Source of the DNA: Pallidibacillus pasinlerensis
Lineage (GTDB): Bacteria; Bacillota; Bacilli; Bacillales; Caldibacillaceae
Direction: 5' to 3'
NCBI RefSeq assembly: GCF_009996845.1
Contig: NZ_JAACYS010000013.1
Span: 1-55,655, forward strand
DNA length: 55,655 nt
The notes beneath the pieces were generated by a model. That model ran no database searches, had not been told where the DNA came from, and saw only the letters and a list, made by a program, of their open reading frames with translations. A program made the position numbers and the translations under genes. Each line of letters opens with the position of its first letter. Position 1 is the stretch's first letter. This document shows positions 1 through 8,875 of this stretch, piece by piece.

Positions 1-478
1 AGGACAGATTGAGGGTGAAAATAGGGTGAAGTGTCTTTCATAAGGTCGATGAAGGACAGATTGAGGGTGAAAATTGCGTGAAATGTCTTTCATAAGGTCG
101 ATGAAGGACAGATTGAGGGTGAAAATTGCGTGAAATGTCTTTCATAAGGTCGATGAAGGACAGATTGAGGGTGAAAATAGGATGAAGTGTCTTTCATAAG
201 GTCGATGAAGGACAAAATAAGCGAGAAAGTTGGAGGAACTGTCTTTCATAAGGTCGATGAAGGACAAATTAACGGAGAAAAGCGGAAGAACAGTCTTTTA
301 TAGAGTCTCAAAAAGCCAAAAGTTTGCAAATTCGAAGTGATTTGTCTTTTATAGAAGCTCAAAAGACCAAAAGCTAGCAAATTATGAAATGAACTGTCTT
401 TTATAGAGGTTCAAAAGGCCATAAGCTTGTTATTTTCGAATCGAACTGTCTCTCTAACACCGGCATAAGGCTCAATTT
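1..478. repeat. 52-bp-period tandem repeat array A
   Basis: Five full copies of the hairpin TGTCTTTCAT-N7-ATGAAGGACA start at 32, 84, 136, 188 and 240, so the period is exactly 52 bp; a partial copy opens the window. From about 293 the anchor gtcTTTtAT continues at 293, 344, 396 and 448, but the rest of the unit changes to a tatagag...caaaagrcc sequence without a good hairpin. The array therefore runs off the left edge and holds two unit types in one phase. The period is not a multiple of 3, so it is not a coding repeat. No gene is visible here. A related array lies at 39050-39600. Confidence 0.9.
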
Positions 479-627
479 CCCTCATTTTCCTAAAAATCTA
501 GTCAACATCTTTTCGCCTCACATCACAACAACCCTAATCTAAATTCCGAAAATATAAATCATACTTCTAAAACGGCCAAGCCCCCCATATATATTAAAAC
601 AGGAATGCCTCATAGGGGGGTCGAAGC

Positions 628-1467
628 TTGATAACAATTCAATTTCAAAATAAAGATGAAATGGATTTTTTATATTTTTTATTAAAAAAATCCAAACAAA
701 CCATGATCCAAGTCCAAAAGAGTTATAATGGTCTCGTTATTCAGATAGATAATGAAAAACGAGAGCAAGGACTTTTGATCATACATAAGCATTTGAAACA
801 GCTCGTTATGAATAAAAAAAGGGTGGTTTGGTGCAAGCGAGTCATTCAAGAAAAGTTTTTTTTCAAAGACGAGGAGGAACAAACTCAAATCATTGATATT
901 CTTTTTTCTATATTGGATGGGAAAAGAAAGGATCTTCCAATTGATGTCAATCATGAGCAAGAGGAACGAAAAATTGACCAAGCTTTAAAAGAAGTGCTTT
1001 CAAGTAATCGCACCTTCTCCTTTGATGCGTTTGTTATGTTTCGCCTAAGACCTTATTTAGAAAATCTTGCTCCGTACATTGAAACAGCAATTGATGAATA
1101 TAAGATGGAACAGGATTATCAAGCGTTTATTCACTATCTCCGCAACTTTTTATCGGGTCGTAAGCCACAAATGAAAAAAGTTTATATCGTGCATGATGAT
1201 GGTTTCACATTTTTTAATGAACAAAAGCAAATGATGAAACGCTCGGAGTTAAACAAACGAATTGACCGGAAGCTACTTTCTGACCATCCTGTCTACGTTG
1301 ATTCAATCACGATTGCCCCTCTCATATCGATTGCGCCAGAAAAAATATATTTATTTACAGACCACCCTGAATTCGGTATCATTCAAACGTTAAAAAATAT
1401 TTTTGAAGAGAAAATTTATATTCAATCATTAGAAGCTATTAGCAATTATTCCCTTACTAATAACTAA
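628..1467 (+). CDS. ytxC: YtxC-like putative sporulation protein
   Basis: The product is 279 aa, close to the usual size of the YtxC family, which in Bacillus is encoded next to thrS as here. The protein has no signal peptide or membrane segment and no catalytic motif I can name; it is rich in Lys, Glu and Phe. The family is annotated as a sporulation protein of unknown biochemical role. The TTG start at 628 is chosen because the SD agggggg (614-620) lies 7 nt upstream. A rho-independent terminator follows directly. Identification rests on length, context and recalled family sequence, so function remains unassigned. Confidence 0.75.
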   Translation: MITIQFQNKDEMDFLYFLLKKSKQTMIQVQKSYNGLVIQIDNEKREQGLLIIHKHLKQLVMNKKRVVWCKRVIQEKFFFKDEEEQTQIIDILFSILDGKRKDLPIDVNHEQEERKIDQALKEVLSSNRTFSFDAFVMFRLRPYLENLAPYIETAIDEYKMEQDYQAFIHYLRNFLSGRKPQMKKVYIVHDDGFTFFNEQKQMMKRSELNKRIDRKLLSDHPVYVDSITIAPLISIAPEKIYLFTDHPEFGIIQTLKNIFEEKIYIQSLEAISNYSLTNN

Positions 1468-1482
1468 AATGTGCATTACAAG

Positions 1483-1520
1483 GCAAGAAGTTCCATTAAC
1501 TTCTTGCTTTTTATTTTTAA
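1483..1520 (+). terminator. ytxC terminator
   Basis: GCAAGAAGTT (1483-1492) pairs perfectly with AACTTCTTGC (1498-1507) around a 5-nt loop and is followed by a T-rich tract. The 3' arm overlaps the -35 region of the thrS promoter. Confidence 0.85.
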
Positions 1521-1532
1521 AATGATTATAAT
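1504..1532 (+). promoter_or_regulatory. Sigma-A promoter of thrS
   Basis: TTGCTT (1504-1509) and TATAAT (1527-1532) are separated by 17 bp. It lies just upstream of the thrS T-box leader. Confidence 0.7.
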
Positions 1533-1555
1533 ACTATCATACAAAAATGAAATAA

Positions 1556-1842
1556 ATGAATGATAAAAGTAATGCAAAGGACATGAGTTATTTATTACGG
1601 TTTTCAGAGAGGGAAGACAAGGCTGGGAGCTTCCTAACACGGATAAATAACTTACCACCTTTAAACTTCAACTGTGAACGGGTAGGATGTGAATCTTCCT
1701 CAGTAATAGTTGACGGTACCAACCGTTATTGGAATCTGAGCCGCGAAACGTAACTATATTTATGTAGTTTTTTGCGGGAATCAGGGTGGAACCACGGGTA
1801 AATAACAACTCGTCCCTATTTGTTTAGGGGCGAGTTTTTTAT
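1556..1842 (+). promoter_or_regulatory. Thr T-box leader of thrS
   Basis: The diagnostic T-box bulge sequence AGGGTGGAACCACGGG lies at 1783-1798. It is followed by a terminator hairpin, aactcgtcccta with taggggcgagtt, and a T run (1807-1842). Upstream is the long Stem I region. An ACC triplet at 1654-1656 is the likely specifier codon, matching uncharged tRNA-Thr(GGU). In this class uncharged tRNA stabilises the antiterminator and lets thrS be transcribed. The specifier assignment is inferred from position, not from a computed fold. Confidence 0.93.
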
Positions 1843-1887
1843 TTTTCAGTAGAAAATAAATTCAATAAAATTAAGGAGGCAACAAAC

Positions 1888-3828
1888 ATGTCAGAAGTTA
1901 TTAAAATTTCATTCCCTGACGGAGCTGTGAAGGAGTTTCCAAAGGGTTCAACAACAGAAGATATCGCTGCATCTATTAGTCCAGGACTAAAGAAAAAAGC
2001 GTTAGCTGGTAAATTGAATGGTGAGTTACTAGATTTGAGAACTCCAATTGAAGAAGATGGAGAAATTCAAATCTTAACAGATAAAGATGAAGACACTCTT
2101 GATATTATGCGCCATAGTACAGCTCACTTAATGGCTCAAGCGATTAAACGCCTTTTCCCTAATGCAAAATTAGGTGTTGGTCCAACAATCGAAAATGGTT
2201 TCTATTATGATGTTGATGTAGAACCAGCGATTACACCTGAAGATTTACCGAGAATTGAAAAAGAAATGAAAAAAATTATCGGTGAAAACCTAGAAATTAA
2301 ACGTGTTGTCGTTAGCCGTGAGGAAGCGGTCGAGCGCTACAAAGAAATTGGCGATGAATACAAATTAGAGCTTATTGAAGCCATTCCAGCAGATGAAACA
2401 GTAACAATTTATGAACAAGGTGAATTCTTTGACCTATGCCGTGGGGTGCACGTGCCTTCAACTGGTAAAATTAAAGAATTTAAATTGTTAAGTATTGCTG
2501 GTGCTTACTGGCGTGGTGATAGTAACAATAAAATGTTACAACGTATTTACGGAACAGCTTTCTTCAAAAAAGCAGATCTAGACGAATATATCCGTATTCG
2601 TGAAGAAGCAAAAGAGCGTGACCATCGTAAACTTGGTAAAGAACTTGATATTTTTGCCATTAACCAATTAGTTGGTCAAGGGTTACCGTTATGGTTACCA
2701 AAAGGTGCAACTATCCGTCGCACAATTGAACGTTATATTGTCGATAAAGAAATTGAACTTGGTTATGACCACGTTTATACTCCAGTTCTTGCGAATGTGG
2801 ATCTTTATAAAACAAGTGGTCACTGGGATCATTACCATGAAGACATGTATCCGCCAATGGATATGGGTGATGGTGAAGAATTAGTACTTCGTCCAATGAA
2901 CTGTCCACACCATATGATGGTTTATAAAAATGAACCACATAGTTACCGTGAATTACCAATTCGTATCGCGGAACTTGGTATGATGCACCGTTACGAAATG
3001 AGTGGGGCGTTATCAGGATTGCAACGTGTTCGTGGCATGACTCTAAACGATGCGCATATTTTCGTTCGTCCAGATCAAATTCATGAAGAGTTTACACGGG
3101 TTGTTGAATTAATTATGGAAGTTTATAAAGACTTCAATATTACAGATTATCAATTCCGTCTATCTTACCGTGACCCACAAGATAAAGAAAAATATTTTGA
3201 TGATGATGAAATGTGGGAAAAAGCACAAAGCATGTTAAAACAAGCGATGGACGACCTAGGTCTTGAATACTACGAGGCTGAAGGGGAAGCTGCCTTCTAC
3301 GGTCCTAAGTTAGACGTTCAAGTTCGTACTGCCCTTGGTAAAGATGAAACATTATCAACTGTGCAACTTGACTTCTTATTACCGGAGCGTTTTGACTTAA
3401 CTTATATAGGTGAAGACGGTGAAAAACATCGTCCAGTTGTTATCCACCGTGGTGTTGTTTCAACTATGGAACGTTTCGTTGCTTATTTAATTGAAGAATA
3501 TAAAGGTGCGTTCCCAACTTGGTTAGCACCAGTTCAAGCAAAAGTGATTCCAGTATCGAATGAACTTCATTTTGACTATGCAAAACAAGTTCATGATGAA
3601 TTGAAAAAATCTGGCATTCGCGTTGAATTAGACCTTCGTGAAGAAAAAATGGGATACAAAATCCGTGAAGCGCAAATTCAAAAAATCCCGTATATGCTTG
3701 TTGTTGGGGATAAAGAGGTTGAAGATAAAGCAGTTAACGTTCGGAAATACGGTGAGAAAAAATCCGAAACTGTTACATTTGATGAATTCCTACAAAAAAT
3801 TAAAGAAGAAGCGAGAGTTATTCGTTAA
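1888..3828 (+). CDS. thrS: Threonyl-tRNA synthetase
   Basis: This 646-aa enzyme charges tRNA-Thr with threonine in the cytoplasm. The domain order is standard: an N-terminal TGS domain (about 1-63), an editing domain with the HSTAHL motif near residue 74, then the class II catalytic core. The core holds the zinc-ligand motif MNCPHHMM, the DAHIF motif and motif 3 near HRPVVIHRG; the anticodon-binding domain occupies the last 100 residues. The ATG at 1888 follows the SD AAGGAGG by a normal gap. Expression is set by the T-box directly upstream. A terminator lies immediately downstream, so it is a single-gene unit. Confidence 0.98.
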   Translation: MSEVIKISFPDGAVKEFPKGSTTEDIAASISPGLKKKALAGKLNGELLDLRTPIEEDGEIQILTDKDEDTLDIMRHSTAHLMAQAIKRLFPNAKLGVGPTIENGFYYDVDVEPAITPEDLPRIEKEMKKIIGENLEIKRVVVSREEAVERYKEIGDEYKLELIEAIPADETVTIYEQGEFFDLCRGVHVPSTGKIKEFKLLSIAGAYWRGDSNNKMLQRIYGTAFFKKADLDEYIRIREEAKERDHRKLGKELDIFAINQLVGQGLPLWLPKGATIRRTIERYIVDKEIELGYDHVYTPVLANVDLYKTSGHWDHYHEDMYPPMDMGDGEELVLRPMNCPHHMMVYKNEPHSYRELPIRIAELGMMHRYEMSGALSGLQRVRGMTLNDAHIFVRPDQIHEEFTRVVELIMEVYKDFNITDYQFRLSYRDPQDKEKYFDDDEMWEKAQSMLKQAMDDLGLEYYEAEGEAAFYGPKLDVQVRTALGKDETLSTVQLDFLLPERFDLTYIGEDGEKHRPVVIHRGVVSTMERFVAYLIEEYKGAFPTWLAPVQAKVIPVSNELHFDYAKQVHDELKKSGIRVELDLREEKMGYKIREAQIQKIPYMLVVGDKEVEDKAVNVRKYGEKKSETVTFDEFLQKIKEEARVIR

Positions 3829-3846
3829 TTCCTCTTGTGCTTACAA

Positions 3847-3878
3847 AGATCGCCTGAAATACGGCGGTCTTTTTTGTA
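3847..3878 (+). terminator. thrS terminator
   Basis: AGATCGCC (3847-3854) pairs with GGCGGTCT (3863-3870), followed by TTTTTT. Confidence 0.85.
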
Positions 3879-4004
3879 ACAAATTTTAAGATTTGGTCGA
3901 GTCATACATTGTTTTAAGTTAATAAAATTTCTAAAAATATAAAGTTTTGCTAATATTGAATATAATATTTATCGTAAATTTACAAAAAAGGGCGGGAAGA
4001 AATA

Positions 4005-4709
4005 ATGGTACATATAAATGAAGCTTTGACAAAAATGAAACAAGAAATGGAACGGATAATCGTCGGGAAAGACGAGTTAGTTGAACTTTTTACAATCGCG
4101 CTACTCGTGAATGGTCATATATTGTTAGAAAGTGTGCCGGGTACAGGGAAGACGACCTTTGCTAAAACTTTTTCCCAACTTATTGCTGGGGAATTTAAAA
4201 GGATCCAGTTTACTCCTGATGTTTTGCCAAGTGATGTAACAGGTATTCAATTTTTTAATCCAAAAACACAGGAATTCGAATTGCGTGAAGGTCCTATTAT
4301 GACAAATATTTTACTTGCGGATGAAATAAACCGTGCCACCCCTCGTACACAGTCTAGTCTTTTAGAAGTAATGGAAGAACTTCAAGTGACGATTGATGGT
4401 GAAACGATTAAAGTCGAGCCTCCGTTTATGGTCATTGCGACACAAAACCCGGTTGAATCCCGTCAAGGCACGTTCCCCCTTCCTGCAGCGCAAATGGATC
4501 GCTTCTTTATGAAAGTGGATATCGGTTATCCTTCCGTAGAAGAGGAAAAAAAGATGCTCCGTTACAATCGAGAGACGCTGGCAAAACCGACAGTTGAACC
4601 GGTGTTAACAAAAGAAGATATTGTCAAATTGCAAAAGGCTTTAAACGAAGTACAGATTATTGAAGATGTTGAAGATTATTTGTTATCGATTATAAGACTG
4701 ACGAGTTGA
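4005..4709 (+). pseudogene. C-terminally truncated MoxR-family AAA+ ATPase
   Basis: The frame encodes a MoxR-type AAA+ ATPase with Walker A VPGTGKTTF near residue 48, Walker B LLADEINRA and the ATQNP sensor region. It stops at 234 aa, whereas family members are usually about 310-330 aa. The normal protein continues with the sensor 2 and lid helices (the LGASPRA region), which are missing here and cannot be found in the 100 nt after the stop. The usual partners (DUF58 and transglutaminase genes) are also absent. I read it as a gene cut by deletion and probably non-functional, though the ATPase core itself is intact. Confidence 0.75.
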
Positions 4710-4798
4710 AGGGTGTCAAAGGGAATATAAAGAAAACTATTGTATTTATAATATAAGTTTGTTATAATTTTTTTGTTGCATTTGCGAAACAGGCAATA

Positions 4799-4827
4799 TT
4801 GACATCATGTCTAATCTATGTTAAGAT
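4799..4827 (+). promoter_or_regulatory. Sigma-A promoter of infC operon
   Basis: TTGACA (4799-4804), 17-bp spacer, TAAGAT (4822-4827). Transcription would start at the head of the L20 leader. Confidence 0.7.
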
Positions 4828-4834
4828 GTAACAA

Positions 4835-5060
4835 GTTAAATTGAATACGATGTTTGTAAAAGAAGAGGCACCCGCTTCTCACCTGGAAGACGCTTTTAAA
4901 GGCTGTTAACAGGTTTTAGACAAACTTATGATGTGTCTTATTATGATCACAGAATAATAGTGCGGGTGTGTTGTCCTGCACTTTTTTATTGCATAAATTT
5001 ATGCATGACGAACCATCTTCTTCATCCAAACAGGTATTCAACCAATCTCTGGAGGTGTCT
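4835..5060 (+). promoter_or_regulatory. Ribosomal protein L20 leader of infC-rpmI-rplT
   Basis: The long leader contains the conserved block around gaagaggcacccgcttctc and ends in a terminator, GTGCGGG (4960-4966) with CCTGCAC (4975-4981) and a T run, ahead of infC. This matches the Bacillus L20 leader, in which excess L20 binds the RNA and favours premature termination. No long coding frame with an SD is present in it. Confidence 0.85.
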
Positions 5061-5064
5061 TAAT

Positions 5065-5586
5065 ATTAGCAAAGATATGATTGTTAACGAGGGCATTCGC
5101 GCTCGTGAATTACGCGTAATTGATGCAAATGGCGACCAATTAGGCATTAAGTCAAAAAGTGAAGCACTGGAAATCGCTAGTCGTAGAAATCTTGATTTAG
5201 TTTTAGTTGCTCCAAATGCAAAACCACCGGTGGCTAGAATTATGGACTACGGTAAATACCGTTTCGAGCAACAAAAACGTGAGAAAGAACAACGTAAAAA
5301 CCAAAAAACGATTACGATGAAAGAAGTTCGTTTTAGCCCAACAATTGATGAGCACGACTTTAATACAAAATTAAAAAATGCTCGTAAATTTATCCAAAAG
5401 GGCGATAAAGTTAAAGCTTCCCTTCGTTTTAAAGGTCGGGCAATTACACATAAAGAAATTGGTCAAAAGGTGCTGGATCGATTTGCTGAAGAATGTGCAG
5501 ATATCGCTACAATTGAAACGAAGCCAAAAATGGAAGGTCGAAGCATGTTCTTAATTTTAGCACCGAAAACCGAAAAGGATAAGTAA
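5065..5586 (+). CDS. infC: Translation initiation factor IF-3 (ATT start)
   Basis: IF-3 binds the 30S subunit, blocks premature 50S joining and proofreads the start codon. The protein is 173 aa, with the N-terminal domain carrying [11 protein letters not shown] and the C-terminal domain from about residue 80 ([18 protein letters not shown]). I place the start at the ATT of 5065, reading I-S-K-D-M, because the SD GGAGGTG (5051-5057) sits 7 nt upstream and homologues begin at exactly this residue. The non-standard start is the known basis of IF-3 autoregulation. It is the first gene of infC-rpmI-rplT, downstream of the L20 leader. Confidence 0.96.
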   Translation: MSKDMIVNEGIRARELRVIDANGDQLGIKSKSEALEIASRRNLDLVLVAPNAKPPVARIMDYGKYRFEQQKREKEQRKNQKTITMKEVRFSPTIDEHDFNTKLKNARKFIQKGDKVKASLRFKGRAITHKEIGQKVLDRFAEECADIATIETKPKMEGRSMFLILAPKTEKDK

Positions 5587-5604
5587 TCTAAGGAGGAATT
5601 TTTC

Positions 5605-5793
5605 ATGCCTAAAATGAAAACACACAAAGGCTCAGCAAAACGTTTTAAAAGAACAGGAACTGGTAAATTGAAACGTTCTCATGCTTATACAAGCCACTTA
5701 TTCGCAAATAAATCTCAAAAACAAAAACGTAAATTACGTAAAGGTGCAGTTGTATCTCCTGGAGATTTCAAACGCATTAAACATATGATCTAA
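5605..5793 (+). CDS. rpmI: 50S ribosomal protein L35
   Basis: A 62-aa, very basic protein beginning [14 protein letters not shown], the signature of L35, a component of the large ribosomal subunit. It ends at KRIKHMI, about four residues earlier than the B. subtilis protein as I recall it. It lies 18 nt after infC with its own SD (aaggagg) and is followed by rplT, the conserved operon order. Confidence 0.97.
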   Translation: MPKMKTHKGSAKRFKRTGTGKLKRSHAYTSHLFANKSQKQKRKLRKGAVVSPGDFKRIKHMI

Positions 5794-5828
5794 TTTTACT
5801 TAACGAAGAAATTTAGGAGGGTTTTAAT

Positions 5829-6188
5829 ATGGCACGTGTAAAAGGTGGTACAGTTACGCGCAGACGTCGTAAACGTGTACTTAAATTAGCAAAAGGTTAT
5901 TACGGTTCAAAACGCACTTTATATAGAACAGCAAATCAACAAGTAATGAAATCATTAGTGTACGCATATCGTGACCGTCGTAAACGTAAGAGTGAATTCC
6001 GTAAATTATGGATTACTCGTATCAATGCGGCAGCACGTCAAAACGGTATTTCTTACAGCCGTTTAATGCACGGTTTAAAACTTGCTGGTATCGAAGTTAA
6101 CCGTAAAATGTTAGCTGACTTAGCAATTTCTGATGCTAAAGCATTCACTGAGTTAGTGAACGCAGCAAAAGCTCAATTAGATAAATAA
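5829..6188 (+). CDS. rplT: 50S ribosomal protein L20
   Basis: The 119-aa basic protein has the L20 pattern: [14 protein letters not shown] near the N-terminus, then [14 protein letters not shown] and [13 protein letters not shown]20 is an early assembly protein of the 50S subunit. In Bacilli it is also the repressor that binds the leader upstream of infC, so this last gene closes the feedback loop of the operon. The SD aggaggg precedes the ATG, and a strong terminator follows. Confidence 0.98.
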   Translation: MARVKGGTVTRRRRKRVLKLAKGYYGSKRTLYRTANQQVMKSLVYAYRDRRKRKSEFRKLWITRINAAARQNGISYSRLMHGLKLAGIEVNRKMLADLAISDAKAFTELVNAAKAQLDK

Positions 6189-6201
6189 GTCTAATTCATA
6201 T

Positions 6202-6240
6202 CAGTCATTCTTCAACTGGAAGGATGACTGTTTTTATTTT
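6202..6240 (+). terminator. infC-rpmI-rplT terminator
   Basis: CAGTCATTCTTC (6202-6213) pairs with GAAGGATGACTG (6219-6230), followed by TTTTTATTTTT. Confidence 0.9.
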
Positions 6241-6275
6241 TCACAAAAAATATAGATGGGATTTGAGGGATTGGA

Positions 6276-6536
6276 TTGGAAAGTGTAATTACTGTAGTAC
6301 TCGTTGTCGTTAATTTGCTTGGCTTTTTCATGATGGGAATAGATAAAAGACGTGCTGTTAAGCGGAGTTGGCGAATTAGTGAAAAATGGCTATGGACTGT
6401 GGCTTGTTTTTTCGGTGCAATCGGTGCGACTGTGGGAATGTATGTTTTTAACCATAAAACAAGACATGTATCTTTCCGGTTCGGGTTCCCATTTCTTGCC
6501 ATGCTGCAACTTTTATTAGTTTTAAACTATTTGTAA
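6276..6536 (+). CDS. ysdA: DUF1294 membrane protein (YsdA-like)
   Basis: An 86-aa protein with three hydrophobic stretches and the DUF1294 core: MGIDKRRA, RISE, then a G-rich segment FGAIGATVGM and HKTRH. The family is a small inner-membrane protein of unknown function. The same gene follows rplT in B. subtilis. The TTG at 6276 is taken as start because gaggg lies 6 nt upstream and no ATG fits better. Function is not known. Confidence 0.85.
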   Translation: MESVITVVLVVVNLLGFFMMGIDKRRAVKRSWRISEKWLWTVACFFGAIGATVGMYVFNHKTRHVSFRFGFPFLAMLQLLLVLNYL

Positions 6537-6689
6537 TGGACAATTAATATATTAAAATTTTTTAAAAAGGCATATCCCACTTCCGTTTTGTATATTTTTA
6601 TATTAAAAGTGTAATTTTTTCATTGGATTTTTTTAATCCCTCTGAAAAAATACAGCAAGATGCAAAACGAAGCGGGAGGGTGTAAAGGG

Positions 6690-7262
6690 ATGGCTGAAAA
6701 GGCTGAATATGTTTTAAACCTCGTTCAAATGAGTGGTATTCTTGCACCAATTATTTTTATTCTTTTTCATACATTACGCCAGTTTTTCTTTATCCCTGTA
6801 ATTGTCGTTTGTTTAGCGGGTGGACTGTTATTCGGCGCAGTGTTCGGATCGATATATTCGTTAATCGGTTTAACGTTATCAAGTTTTGTCGTTTATTTTT
6901 TACTACGAATCTTTCCATCTTTCCACAAAAAACTACAAGAAATTAAAGTGAAATGGTTTGGGCCTTATGCCAATTTTACAACTGGGCAAATTTCTGTTTT
7001 GAAGCTAGTTCCATTTATGCATTATCAGTTGCTTTGCTTTTGTTTAATGGAGCGGAAGAAAACTTTTCATGAATATGCGTTAAGTTCATTGTATACGAAT
7101 ATTCCAGTTGTCGTTTTTTATACGGTGTTTGGTCAATTTTTCAAACATTTCTCACCTGCGATGGGAGTGGTATTTTTAATCGGTTTAACGGTACTCATCA
7201 TTGCCTTTCGCGAAAAATTCGTCATCATAAAGTGGAAGGATTTTTTTAAAGCTACGTCGTGA
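6690..7262 (+). CDS. ytxB: VTT/TVP38-family membrane protein (YtxB-like)
   Basis: The 190-aa protein has about five hydrophobic segments. A central motif reads GGLLFGAVFGSIYSLIG, followed by a T-L-S-S segment, as in the SNARE-associated/VTT family of bacterial DedA-like membrane proteins. Such proteins are linked to lipid scrambling or envelope homeostasis, but YtxB itself has no assigned role. The ATG at 6690 is preferred to the one at 6660 because gggaggg (6674-6680) is 9 nt upstream. In B. subtilis ytxB lies near ytxC; here it sits after ysdA. A terminator overlaps the gene's end. Confidence 0.75.
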   Translation: MAEKAEYVLNLVQMSGILAPIIFILFHTLRQFFFIPVIVVCLAGGLLFGAVFGSIYSLIGLTLSSFVVYFLLRIFPSFHKKLQEIKVKWFGPYANFTTGQISVLKLVPFMHYQLLCFCLMERKKTFHEYALSSLYTNIPVVVFYTVFGQFFKHFSPAMGVVFLIGLTVLIIAFREKFVIIKWKDFFKATS

Positions 7263-7276
7263 GTAGCTTTTTTATT
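7248..7276 (+). terminator. ytxB terminator
   Basis: AAAGCTAC (7248-7255) pairs with GTAGCTTT (7263-7270) with a T run after; the hairpin includes the last codons of ytxB. Confidence 0.8.
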
Positions 7277-7309
7277 TTGGTTTAGGTGTTTTGACGAAGT
7301 AGGAATCTG

Positions 7310-7395
7310 GAAAATGTCCTCATAAGTGCGATGAATGTAAAAAATGTAGTCGCTCCCGAAAAGGTCTTTCATAAGTATAATGCCGACTGAAAATA
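7310..7395. repeat. Decayed copies of the array A/B hairpin repeat
   Basis: Two degenerate units are visible: tgtcctCATaagtgcgATGaatgta at 7315-7339 and gtctttcataagtataatg at 7363-7381. They are spaced 48 bp apart and resemble the hairpin of arrays at 1-290 and 39050-39600. Confidence 0.5.
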
Positions 7396-7412
7396 AAAGA
7401 TACCAACAAAAA

Positions 7413-7440
7413 AGGCCGTTCTTAAATATATGAACGACCT
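7413..7440 (-). terminator. ysdB terminator
   Basis: AGGCCGTTC (7413-7421) pairs with GAACGACCT (7432-7440) apart from one mismatch. The A run to its left becomes the T tract on the minus strand, after ysdB. Confidence 0.75.
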
Positions 7441-7459
7441 GATTTAGAATATAAAATTG

Positions 7460-7879
7460 TTACGCCTCATCCTCCCACGGCTTGTCCGGGTTGTTATCAT
7501 CATCGTTAAGGAACTCTTTGATTGGGCTTTTCCAATCAATTTCCGCCTTCGGATAATATTTTTGAACATGTTGCTCAATTGTTCTGAAATCACTTTTCGT
7601 TAACCCTTTTAACGATGCGATGCTCTTTGGGAAAATAAAGATAGAGACAACTTCGAAAGCATCAGTTGTTGTGCCTAAGTATTTTTCTCCTTCAAAAAGT
7701 ACACCTTTATACGTTAGTAAAAAGTTTTTCCTTACATTATTCGTATCATCCAAGAAATAAAAACGTTTTTGCTCGTGGGCAAGCTCAAGTTTTCGTTTTG
7801 GGTGAAGAATATATCGGATTCCTGTATAAATTAACAAGATTATTAGTGCGATGATACCAAGTCTGATCAGTAATCCCAT
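7460..7879 (-). CDS. ysdB: YsdB, sigma-W-linked membrane-anchored protein
   Basis: A 139-aa protein with one N-terminal membrane helix (about 5-25), then HPKRKLELA and a soluble domain with RFYFLDD, VRKNFLLTYKG and DWKSPIKEFL. These match the YsdB family, which in B. subtilis is a SigW-regulated envelope-stress protein of unknown activity. Length and neighbours (ysdA side, dut/ysdC side) agree. The SD aggagg precedes the ATG at 7879. The acidic C-terminal tail is typical of no known enzyme. Confidence 0.85.
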   Translation of the reverse strand: MGLLIRLGIIALIILLIYTGIRYILHPKRKLELAHEQKRFYFLDDTNNVRKNFLLTYKGVLFEGEKYLGTTTDAFEVVSIFIFPKSIASLKGLTKSDFRTIEQHVQKYYPKAEIDWKSPIKEFLNDDDNNPDKPWEDEA

Positions 7880-8035
7880 ACTATCCGCCTCCTATAAAAG
7901 AGTTATAAAACCATTATAAATCATATTCTTATTATGAACTATACGATTTAAAAAGGAATAGGTTTCATTTTATTGTAATTTTGTTATAATTTTTTAAGAA
8001 AACCAACAACTTCAATGACGATAGGAGATAGACAC

Positions 8036-8473
8036 ATGACATACAATTTAAAAGTAAAACTTGTACATAAAGATGCAAAATTACCGTTTTATGCAAATCC
8101 TGGCGATGCTGGTCTTGATTTATATTCTGTTGAGGATAAAGTGATTCAACCAGGTGAGGCGGAGCTTGTTGCAACTGGTCTTGCAATCGAATTACCTGAG
8201 GGAACTGAGGCGCAAGTAAGACCTCGTAGTGGCTTAGCATTAAAACATGCTGTGACGGTTTTAAATAGTCCAGGAACGATTGATGAAGGATATCGCGGGG
8301 AAATTAAAGTGATTCTTATTAATCATGGGAAAGAACCGTTTAAAGTGGAAAAACATATGCGTATTGCCCAAATGGTAATTGCACCCGTTACCCGAGTTGC
8401 CATTATACAAGTTGAAGGATTATCTGATACTACTCGTGGTGAAGGCGGCTTCGGATCATCAGGAGTAAAATAA
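8036..8473 (+). CDS. dut: dUTP diphosphatase
   Basis: A 145-aa trimeric dUTPase that cleaves dUTP to dUMP and pyrophosphate, keeping uracil out of DNA and feeding dTMP synthesis. All five motifs are present: [18 protein letters not shown], the [13 protein letters not shown] motif, IAQMV and the C-terminal EGGFGSSG. The ATG at 8036 is chosen over an upstream in-frame start because aggag lies 8 nt before it. It stands alone between ysdB (opposite strand) and a block of dispersed repeats that begins right at its stop codon. Confidence 0.97.
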   Translation: MTYNLKVKLVHKDAKLPFYANPGDAGLDLYSVEDKVIQPGEAELVATGLAIELPEGTEAQVRPRSGLALKHAVTVLNSPGTIDEGYRGEIKVILINHGKEPFKVEKHMRIAQMVIAPVTRVAIIQVEGLSDTTRGEGGFGSSGVK

Positions 8474-8775
8474 ATGGTACGGAGGAAAAATGGTACGGAG
8501 GGACAGGTCCGGTGTCTCAATGGTACGGAGGGACGGGTCCGGTGTCTCGAATGGTACGGAGGGAATGGGAATGGTACGGAGGGACAGGTCCGGTGTCTCT
8601 ATTTTAGAATAGAAACGCTAGGCCTGTTTCTATTTGGGATTCGTGTGTTTAATTAAAGTATTACTATATTGGAATAGGAACAAGGGACCCGTCCCCGTGT
8701 ACCGCCCCCCGTGTACCACCCGTGCCATAGAAAAAAATGAAACGAGGGACCCGTCCCTGTGTTTCAAAATAGGAT
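8474..8775. repeat. Cluster of dispersed GC-rich repeats (GGTAC...GGGACGGGTCC)
   Basis: Direct copies of ATGGTACGGAGGGACAGGTC, or parts of it, occur four to five times between 8473 and 8600. They are followed by inverted copies at about 8687-8770 (gggacccgtccccgtgtacc, gggacccgtccctgtgtttc). The inner GGGACSSGTCCC is self-complementary and can form a hairpin. The same sequence recurs at 41205-41330 and 50285-50345. The 400 nt from dut to the peptidase hold no gene. Confidence 0.85.
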
Positions 8776-8875
8776 AATTTTCTGAAATGAGATATAATAC
8801 GTGTGTGAGCAAAAACTAATTTACACAATTTTTTAGCTTATATAATTTTCTTTTTTAATAAAGGAGGGTATTTTT

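Noticed and set aside
1-300. CRISPR array
   Set aside because: The whole 52-bp unit is conserved, with no variable spacers, and no cas genes are near; the same holds for 39050-39600 and 55488-55655.
1556-1753. ORF of 65 codons upstream of thrS
   Set aside because: It lies inside the T-box leader and has no ribosome binding site.
8474-8656. Short ORF with repeated RCLNGTEG/VRCLEWYGG peptides
   Set aside because: It is translation of the dispersed GC-rich repeat, starts at the dut stop codon and has no homologue I recognise.
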